A DNA stretch of 6,281 bases, taken from the NCBI GenBank assembly GCA_003648575.1, contig QMPN01000177.1:1-6281 (forward strand). Reading direction: 5' to 3'. The notes below the pieces were generated by a model. That model did not search any database, was not told where the DNA came from, and saw only the letters and a list, made by a program, of their open reading frames with translations. A program made the translations under genes and the position numbers. This stretch comes from Bacteroidota bacterium. Lineage in GTDB: Bacteria > Bacteroidota > Bacteroidia > Bacteroidales > B18-G4. Each line of letters starts with the position of its first letter. Position 1 is the first letter of the stretch. This document shows positions 1-4,808 of this stretch, piece after piece.

Positions 1-67
1 ATATAATAAGTTTTCGTTTGCTAAATTAAAAAAAACACTTCGAACTTCAAACTTCAAACTTCAAACT
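1..67. other. AT-rich intergenic flank downstream of the last gene
   Basis: This short flank follows the stop codon of the membrane-protein gene and runs to the window edge. It holds most of a 7-bp tandem repeat (annotated separately) and a run of eight A at 28-35, which reads as U8 on the transcribed minus strand. I looked for a stem just before the U-run and found only the 6-bp palindrome TTCGAA at 39-44, so there is no convincing intrinsic terminator. No ORF or RNA gene is visible here. Confidence 0.6.
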
Positions 68-73
68 TCAAAA
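37..73. repeat. Heptamer tandem repeat (ACTTCAA)n at a gene end
   Basis: Four perfect copies of ACTTCAA run from 44 to 71, preceded by one variant copy ACTTCGA at 37-43 and followed by two more A. On the coding (minus) strand the unit reads TTGAAGT. The stop codon of the membrane-protein gene (TGA, 70-68) lies in the first unit met by a ribosome, so gain or loss of units further on would not change the protein. Short tandem arrays like this are prone to replication slippage. No function is evident from the sequence. Confidence 0.85.
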
Positions 74-493
74 TATGGTAATTCCCAGTGCCCCGACGCT
101 GGCCATAATTATACTCCAGATCACATTCCCTGCCAATGTCCAGATCCACAATCGTTTGGTATCCCTAACGATGGTAATGCCGATGGCCATTCCTAATGCA
201 GGTCCGAATATACCGGGGAGAAGAAGGCCCAGCCCGATCACACCGTATTTGTTCAGGTAGCGATGCATTTTTGCTTTAGACTTACCCAGGTATCGCTCCC
301 CTTTCTTGCTCATAATGTAGCGTTTCACCTTACTACCGAAAATAAATACCAGTGTTGTACTGGTGGCTGAACCCAGGATGATGGTGATGGCAATCACCTC
401 CGGGCTGAACCCATATGCCAGTCCAACAGGTATGGCCATCCAGAGGCCGAAGGCCCCCACGCAAAATAATATGAGTAAGTGAAGCAAGGTCAT
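68..493 (-). CDS. Small multidrug export / DedA-like four-helix membrane protein
   Basis: Predicted integral inner-membrane protein of 141 residues. Hydrophobic segments lie at roughly residues 3-27, 32-53, 83-108 and 113-138, with a strongly basic loop (about 55-82, rich in Lys and Arg) between the second and third. The order of parts fits the 'small multi-drug export' family (Pfam Sm_multidrug_ex) and the wider VTT/DedA-like fold: an early 'MAIPVGLAYG' segment, the basic loop, then 'KYGVIGLGLLLPGIFGP' with a Pro/Gly break in the membrane, then a last helix pair. This family call is from recalled pattern, not a search. The substrate is unknown, and the family name does not prove drug export. 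The ATG start is 45 bp downstream of the Na+-pump beta subunit gene on the same strand, so the gene could be co-transcribed with that operon. There is no strong ribosome binding site; an AGAAGG lies 17 nt upstream, too far to be convincing. The stop codon lies within a heptamer repeat. Confidence 0.72.
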   Translation of the reverse strand: MTLLHLLILFCVGAFGLWMAIPVGLAYGFSPEVIAITIILGSATSTTLVFIFGSKVKRYIMSKKGERYLGKSKAKMHRYLNKYGVIGLGLLLPGIFGPALGMAIGITIVRDTKRLWIWTLAGNVIWSIIMASVGALGITIF

Positions 494-538
494 ATTTCAA
501 TTAAAAATAGCCTTCTAAGATACTAAAAAGGTGATTGC

Positions 539-1885
539 TTACAGCAAAAAGCTGATGAGTATACCTGCGGCCACTGCCGAGCCGATCACTCCGGCTACAT
601 TAGGAGCCATGGCGTGCATCAGCAGGTGGTTGTTGGGATCATACTTCAGGCCTTCAGCCTGCACCACCCTCGCACTGTCGGGAACTGCCGACACGCCGGC
701 GGCTCCAATGAGGGGATTGATCTTGTTCTCCTTCGACAGGAAGAGGTTCATTACTTTGGCAAAGATCAATCCCCCGGCAGTGGCTACCATGAATGATATC
801 GCACCCAGGGTAAAGATCATCAAAGAGTCGGTGGTCAGGAAAACATCAGCCTGGGTGGAAGCACCCACAGTTAGGCCAAGCAAAATCACCACGATATCGA
901 TCAGGGAGGTCCTTGCCGACTCAGCCAAACGTTTGGTCACGCCACTTTCCTTCAGGATATTCCCGAAAAATAACATCCCCAGCAAGGGTAGTGCCCCGGG
1001 AGAAATAAAAGTGGTCAGGATGAGTCCTACAATAGGAAATAAGATCTTCTCAAGCTTGGAAACTGAACGTGGTGGCTTCATCACGATCTTACGCTCGCGT
1101 TTTGAGGTGATCAAACGCATGATGGGCGGTTGTATGATGGGAACCAGTGCCATATAAGAGTAGGCTGCAATGGCAATAGGGCCAATCAGGTTGGCCGTTT
1201 GTATGCCGTTGATAATATTTCCATTTGCCAGCTTCGAAGAAAGGAAGATCGCCGTAGGCCCATCTGCCCCACCGATTATACCAATGGCAGCTGCTTCAGG
1301 AAGGTTAAAGCCAATCACCAACGCACCCAGTAAGGTCAGGAAGATCCCTACCTGCGCCGCTGCACCAAGCAGCATGAGCCGTGGATTCGAGATCAATGAG
1401 GAAAAATCCGTCATGGCCCCGATCCCCAGGAATATAAGCGGAGGGTAAATCCCTTTTGTGACCCCGTAATACAGATAGTTAAGCACGCTCCCCTCCTGGT
1501 ATAAACCAAGTTGAAGGTTAATATCCGGCGATTGAAAAAACGGGACATTCCCTATAATGATGCCGGTGCCAATAGGGACCAGTAAAAGGGGTTCATAATC
1601 ATATTTTATGGCCAGGTAGATAAAAAGCAGCCCGACCAGGATCATAATAATATGTCCCGGTGTAGCATTGGCAAATCCGGTATAAGAAAGAAACTTCTTG
1701 AATCCCGCCAGGGCACCATTTTCCTGGGATGTGCCCGCATCTTCATCAGCCTGAACAATCGTTTCTACCTCATCCTGGCTTCCAAAAGCAGGATGATCGA
1801 AGGCCTGCAGGCGCTGCAGGCCGGCTGTTAGGATGGCCAGTATGCCGATGATACCGAGTATCGTAAGTGCTTTACGTTTGGTCAT
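539..1885 (-). CDS. mmdB: Na+-translocating decarboxylase beta subunit (OadB/MmdB/GcdB family)
   Basis: Membrane subunit that decarboxylates carboxybiotin and couples this to Na+ export. With the first residue of the GTG-started frame counted as 1, the conserved core begins near residue 70 (GFANATPGHI, then YDYEPLLLVPIG at 96-107). The GGADGPT motif at 206-212 places Asp209 where Klebsiella OadB has its essential Asp203. Tyr245 matches Tyr229, and Asn391, Ser400 and Arg407 match Asn373, Ser382 and Arg389 with identical spacing. Two oddities: an extra N-terminal hydrophobic segment (8-24) followed by an acidic stretch (38-51), and about 10 extra residues between the Asp209 and Tyr245 motifs. 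The carrier-protein stop is followed directly by GTG and then ATG (TAA GTG ATG); I chose the ATG at 1885, but the GTG at 1888 would add one residue. Neither start has a clear Shine-Dalgarno. Fourth gene after the epimerase in a tight operon, so methylmalonyl-CoA is the likeliest substrate system; glutaconyl- or oxaloacetate-type use is less likely. Confidence 0.93.
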   Translation of the reverse strand: MTKRKALTILGIIGILAILTAGLQRLQAFDHPAFGSQDEVETIVQADEDAGTSQENGALAGFKKFLSYTGFANATPGHIIMILVGLLFIYLAIKYDYEPLLLVPIGTGIIIGNVPFFQSPDINLQLGLYQEGSVLNYLYYGVTKGIYPPLIFLGIGAMTDFSSLISNPRLMLLGAAAQVGIFLTLLGALVIGFNLPEAAAIGIIGGADGPTAIFLSSKLANGNIINGIQTANLIGPIAIAAYSYMALVPIIQPPIMRLITSKRERKIVMKPPRSVSKLEKILFPIVGLILTTFISPGALPLLGMLFFGNILKESGVTKRLAESARTSLIDIVVILLGLTVGASTQADVFLTTDSLMIFTLGAISFMVATAGGLIFAKVMNLFLSKENKINPLIGAAGVSAVPDSARVVQAEGLKYDPNNHLLMHAMAPNVAGVIGSAVAAGILISFLL

Positions 1886-1888
1886 CAC

Positions 1889-2308
1889 TTATTCGATTTC
1901 AAGTAAAACATCACCCTGTAATATGCTGTCGCCGGCATTTACCTTAAGCGACTTCACGATGCCTTCACGCTCGGAGGCAAGGTTGTTTTCCATTTTCATG
2001 GCCTCATATATCAGCAGAGTATCACCACGCTTAACCTCATCACCAATGTTTATTTTGAGCTGCATAATGATACCTGGTAAAGGTGCTTTCACCTGGTACA
2101 CGGAAGCATCTTTCTTGATCACATGTGAATCCTTGGCTTTGGGTATATCCTTGCGAACCAGTTGAGGTGTTTTGGAGGCCTTCTTTTCAGAATGGATCTC
2201 TACCTTATATTTCGTACCATTCACCTCTACCCTGGCCACCTGGCCTTCCAGGCTCGTGACCTCGACATCATAATCATGTCCTCTGATGGTAAACTTGAAA
2301 TGCTTCAT
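1889..2308 (-). CDS. mmdC: Biotin carboxyl carrier protein of the decarboxylase (MmdC-like)
   Basis: A 139-residue biotinyl carrier that shuttles the carboxyl group from the carboxyltransferase to the membrane beta subunit. The C-terminal half (about 71-139) is a biotinyl/lipoyl-attachment domain: KAPLPGIIMQL at 74-84, then the biotinylation motif EAMKMEN at 102-108, with Lys105 the predicted biotinylated residue, and a closing half starting near 115 (EGIVKSLKVNAGD). The N-terminal 40 residues form a small beta-rich segment seen in many gamma-type carriers. The linker (about 41-70) is rich in Lys and Asp, not the Pro/Ala-rich hinge common in this family. Its ATG lies 6 bp after the preceding stop, with AGAG just upstream as a weak ribosome binding site, and its stop abuts the beta-subunit start. 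This packing indicates translational coupling within one transcript. A stand-alone carrier for another biotin enzyme is possible but unlikely given the neighbours. Confidence 0.93.
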   Translation of the reverse strand: MKHFKFTIRGHDYDVEVTSLEGQVARVEVNGTKYKVEIHSEKKASKTPQLVRKDIPKAKDSHVIKKDASVYQVKAPLPGIIMQLKINIGDEVKRGDTLLIYEAMKMENNLASEREGIVKSLKVNAGDSILQGDVLLEIE

Positions 2309-2314
2309 TACTCT

Positions 2315-2686
2315 TTATTTGTTTTTTCCGGGAAAATCCCTGATTGCATAAATTTTTGAACTCCAGGGAGAATATGTTTTCGATACCCTTTTTATCGTGA
2401 TCACATTGCTTTCTTCATCATGTAGTTCGCAGTGCAGATATATGGCCATGCTGATCGCTGCAGCTACATCGCCGGAGATGAATAATTGTTTTTCTTCTGC
2501 TGCCTTGTACCGCCCCTCACGCCTGAGCTTTAGCCTGGCGCGGTAGTTGAGCGTCTTCGACAGATAAGTAAATACGACATAGAGTACCACCAGCGCCATG
2601 AATACGGTAATGTAGCCCACAATGGCGATGATGATCCCTTCGGGGAAAAGTGCACTCAGGTCGAAATTAAATTTCAATAAATTCAT
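2315..2686 (-). CDS. mmdD: OadG-family small membrane subunit (MmdD-like)
   Basis: A 123-residue protein with one predicted transmembrane helix (about residues 17-41), followed by a basic cytoplasmic segment (Arg/Lys-rich, 48-60) and a soluble tail. In Na+-pumping decarboxylases this small subunit (OAD_gamma family, OadG/MmdD) anchors and stabilises the complex of carboxyltransferase and beta subunit. Sequence support: short length, single N-terminal helix, the ISGDVAAAISMAIYLH stretch (70-85) resembling the 'AAI.AA' helix of the family, and a YSPWSSKIY stretch (105-113) of the kind seen in Bacteroidota versions. Position between the alpha subunit and the biotin carrier is typical. Only 3 bp separate it from the alpha-subunit stop (TAA GCC ATG). 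The family is poorly conserved, so the call rests on context as well as sequence. I see no Pro-rich linker or His-rich C-terminal metal site as in Klebsiella OadG. Confidence 0.82.
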   Translation of the reverse strand: MNLLKFNFDLSALFPEGIIIAIVGYITVFMALVVLYVVFTYLSKTLNYRARLKLRREGRYKAAEEKQLFISGDVAAAISMAIYLHCELHDEESNVITIKRVSKTYSPWSSKIYAIRDFPGKNK

Positions 2687-2689
2687 GGC

Positions 2690-4252
2690 TTACAATGGGA
2701 TATTTCCGTGTTTTTTCGGTGGATTTGTTTCCTTTTTGGTGGCCAGCGTTTTTAGGGAGCGTATCACCCTGAAGCGTGTATTCCTGGGCTCAATTACATC
2801 ATCGACATACCCATATTTTGCTGCTTCATAAGGATTGGCGAACTTATCTTTGTACTCCTGTTCTTTCTTGCGAACGAATTCTTTTCTTTCATCTTCATCT
2901 TCAATCTCGCGCAAAGCTCTTCCGTCGAGGATCTCTATGGCACCTGCAGGCCCCATAACAGCGATCTCGGCGGTTGGCCACGCATAGTTGGTATCTCCCC
3001 GTAGCTGCTTGGAACTCATCACATCATGCGCACCGCCATAGGACTTCCTGATGGTGATGGTGATCTTAGGAACGGTGGCCTCACCGTAGGCAAACATCAG
3101 CTTCGCCCCGTGCGTAATGATACCAGCATATTCTTGTCCGCTTCCCGGAAGGAATCCCGGAACATCAACAAGCGTCAGTATAGCGATGTTGAAAGCATCA
3201 CAGAACCTCACAAAACGGGCTGCCTTTCTGGAAGCGTTGATATCGAGCACCCCGGCCAGGAAATTCGGCTGATTGGCCACAATGCCTACTGATATGCCAT
3301 CGAAACGGGCAAAGCCGGTAATGATATTCCTGGCATAGTTGCGTTGTATCTCAAGAAATTCCCCGTTATCCGTAATGGAATGGATAATATCAAGCATCTC
3401 GTACGGCAGGTTAGCATCTTCGGGGATCACATCATTTAAAAAATCTTCCTGACGGTTGATGGGATCATTGCATTCAATGACAGGTGCTTCTTCCAGGTTG
3501 TTAGATGGCAGATAGCTGACCAGTTTCCTGATCAACAGAAGGCCTTCTTCCTCATTTTCGGCAATAAAGTGAGCCACCCCGGATTTGGATCCATGTACCT
3601 GTGCACCACCCAGGTCTTCCGTAGAAATATCTTCTCCGGTCACTTTCTTGGTTACTTTGGGGCCTGTCACGAACATATAGCTGGTCTTCTCGCTCATCAC
3701 GATGAAGTCGGTAAGGGCAGGTGAGTATACGGCACCTCCTGCACATGGGCCAAAGATGGCTGATATTTGTGGCACCACACCGGAGGCAAGGATATTCCTT
3801 TCGAAGATCTCAGCATAGCCGGCCAGGCTCCTGACACCTTCCTGTATCCGGGCTCCGCCACTATCGTTGATCCCTATCACCGGGGCTCCTACCTTCATGG
3901 CCTGATCCATCACCTTGCAGATTTTCTGTGCAAAGGTTTCGGATAAAGAACCGCCAAAAACGGTGAAGTCCTGAGAGTAAATATATACTACCCTTCCGTC
4001 GATGGTACCATGGCCGGTAACAACACCATCTGAAAGATATTGCTGCTTTTCCAGCCCAAAGTCATGACAACGATGGGTCACAAACATATCGTACTCTTCG
4101 AAGCTGCCTTCATCGAGCAGCATATCGATCCTTTCCCTGGCGGTGTATTTCCCTTTGGCATGCTGGGCATCTATACGTTTCTGTCCACCACCGGCCTTGG
4201 CCTCTTCCCGTTTGTCGAGAAGTTGCTGGATCTTGTTTGCAAATGACATCAT
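2690..4252 (-). CDS. mmdA: Methylmalonyl-CoA decarboxylase alpha (carboxyltransferase) subunit, PccB/MmdA family
   Basis: Cytoplasmic carboxyltransferase of 520 residues, the usual length for MmdA and propionyl-CoA carboxylase beta subunits. It transfers the carboxyl group between (S)-methylmalonyl-CoA and biotin. The N-terminal crotonase-like half has [11 protein letters not shown] (130-140) and [14 protein letters not shown] (167-180), the first CoA/oxyanion-hole region. The C-terminal half has [20 protein letters not shown] (363-382) and [11 protein letters not shown] (402-412), the second. Asp410 in the last motif appears to match the Asp that favours propionyl- over acetyl-CoA in PccB enzymes (from memory). 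Two ATG codons in tandem (4252 and 4249) are possible starts; neither has a clear Shine-Dalgarno. The gene begins 18 bp after the epimerase stop and is followed 3 bp later by the OadG-like subunit. No biotin carboxylase lies nearby, which favours a Na+-pumping decarboxylase; a PCC beta role with a distant PccA cannot be excluded. Confidence 0.95.
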   Translation of the reverse strand: MMSFANKIQQLLDKREEAKAGGGQKRIDAQHAKGKYTARERIDMLLDEGSFEEYDMFVTHRCHDFGLEKQQYLSDGVVTGHGTIDGRVVYIYSQDFTVFGGSLSETFAQKICKVMDQAMKVGAPVIGINDSGGARIQEGVRSLAGYAEIFERNILASGVVPQISAIFGPCAGGAVYSPALTDFIVMSEKTSYMFVTGPKVTKKVTGEDISTEDLGGAQVHGSKSGVAHFIAENEEEGLLLIRKLVSYLPSNNLEEAPVIECNDPINRQEDFLNDVIPEDANLPYEMLDIIHSITDNGEFLEIQRNYARNIITGFARFDGISVGIVANQPNFLAGVLDINASRKAARFVRFCDAFNIAILTLVDVPGFLPGSGQEYAGIITHGAKLMFAYGEATVPKITITIRKSYGGAHDVMSSKQLRGDTNYAWPTAEIAVMGPAGAIEILDGRALREIEDEDERKEFVRKKEQEYKDKFANPYEAAKYGYVDDVIEPRNTRFRVIRSLKTLATKKETNPPKKHGNIPL

Positions 4253-4270
4253 AGGATGATTTTTACAGGA

Positions 4271-4684
4271 TTACTTTTTGCTTTTCTCTTCACAAAATTC
4301 AGTCAGTACCCCAAAAGTGGATTTAGGGTGGAGGAAAGCAATGTCGAGCCCTTCAGCACCTTTTCGTGGCTGCTGATCGATCAGCCTGATACCGGCTTCT
4401 TCTGCTTCTTCCAGATGGGATTCAATATTCTCAACGGCATACGCAATATGATGGATGCCTTCGCCCCTTTTTTCAATGTATTTTCCAATGGGCCCCTCAG
4501 TATCTGTCGACTCTAACAATTCGATCTTTGTTTGCCCGATCCTCAGGAATGCAGTCCTTACTTTTTGATCTTTGACCTCCTCTACGGCATAACATTTCGT
4601 TCCAAGCATTTTTTCATAGAAAGGAATGGCCTCATCGAGGCTTCTTACGGCAATGCCAATGTGTTCAATATGAGATGGTTTCAT
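4271..4684 (-). CDS. mce: Methylmalonyl-CoA epimerase
   Basis: Cytoplasmic metal-dependent epimerase that interconverts (R)- and (S)-methylmalonyl-CoA, linking the B12-dependent mutase product to the decarboxylase encoded just downstream. The 137-residue length fits the family (vicinal-oxygen-chelate fold, TIGR03081-type). Visible motifs are HIEHIGIAVRSLDEAI at 5-20, TKIELLE at 52-58, GEGIHHIAYAV at 74-84 and FGVLTEF at 124-130. Probable metal ligands are His8, His79 and Glu129; the His79-Glu129 spacing of 50 matches that of the characterised enzymes as I recall them, and Gln51 may be the fourth. The reading frame stays open to an ATG at 4741, but that start would lie upstream of the predicted promoter -7 box (4721-4714) and would add 19 residues absent from the family, so the ATG at 4684 is chosen. 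The gene opens the operon, with a predicted leader of about 25 nt and no Shine-Dalgarno. Confidence 0.95.
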   Translation of the reverse strand: MKPSHIEHIGIAVRSLDEAIPFYEKMLGTKCYAVEEVKDQKVRTAFLRIGQTKIELLESTDTEGPIGKYIEKRGEGIHHIAYAVENIESHLEEAEEAGIRLIDQQPRKGAEGLDIAFLHPKSTFGVLTEFCEEKSKK

Positions 4685-4713
4685 GACCCAAGTCTTTGTT
4701 GTTAAATTTTTCA

Positions 4714-4742
4714 CAAAAGTATGGTAAAATTTTGATTTCAAA
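4714..4742 (-). promoter_or_regulatory. Bacteroidota-type -33/-7 promoter of the decarboxylase operon
   Basis: On the minus strand TTTG (4742-4739) and TACTTTTG (4721-4714) match the Bacteroidota housekeeping consensus TTTG / TAnnTTTG. The -7 box is a full match. The 17-bp spacer is a little shorter than the roughly 19-21 bp usually quoted. The start of transcription would fall near 4710, about 25 nt before the epimerase ATG. The -33 box overlaps the U-tract of the terminator of the upstream gene. No operator or riboswitch is visible. Confidence 0.6.
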
Positions 4743-4782
4743 AAAAGAACCGGCCTTATTTTTTTGTCAATAAGCCGGTTCT
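4740..4782 (-). terminator. Intrinsic terminator after the vWA/TonB-like gene
   Basis: An inverted repeat pairs 4746-4753 (AGAACCGG on plus) with 4775-4782 (CCGGTTCT), then 4755-4760 with 4769-4774. This gives about 14 bp with one bulged C at 4754 and an 8-nt loop. Read on the minus strand the stem is followed by a run of T from 4746 to 4740. It lies 26 bp past the vWA gene stop. There is no T-run on the other side, so it works only for minus-strand transcription. It isolates the vWA gene from the decarboxylase operon. Confidence 0.85.
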
Positions 4783-4808
4783 AATACCATCAGATAGAAT
4801 AATGATTA

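Larger units (their letters stand above)
539..4684 (-). other. Predicted methylmalonyl-CoA decarboxylase operon (mce-mmdA-mmdD-mmdC-mmdB)
   Basis: Five same-strand genes are separated by 18, 3, 6 and 3 bp (using the ATG start of the last). They lie behind one promoter and have no internal terminator. Together they encode the epimerase, carboxyltransferase, small membrane subunit, biotin carrier and Na+-pump subunit, a full set for decarboxylating methylmalonyl-CoA to propionyl-CoA with Na+ export. The epsilon subunit described in Veillonella is not seen. The membrane-protein gene at 493-68 may be a further member, after a 45-bp gap. Confidence 0.85.

Noticed and set aside
494..538. Possible promoter for the small membrane-protein gene (TATTTTTA near the ATG)
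   Set aside because: It misses the final G of the TAnnTTTG box, has no TTTG at the right distance, and lies too close to the start codon.
531..556. Possible terminator at the end of the beta-subunit gene (CAGC-TTTTT-GCTG, then a T-run)
   Set aside because: The stem is only 4 bp, A/T pairs do not extend it, and the T-run lies 11 nt beyond the stem. It is too weak to call.
531..1157. A 208-codon plus-strand frame opposite the OadB-type subunit
   Set aside because: It is antisense to strongly conserved OadB motifs and its translation looks like a complement artefact with no family resemblance.
4685..4741. A 19-residue longer N-terminus for the epimerase, starting at the ATG at 4741
   Set aside because: The upstream part overlaps the predicted promoter and terminator U-tract, and the family begins close to the HIxHIGIAV motif.
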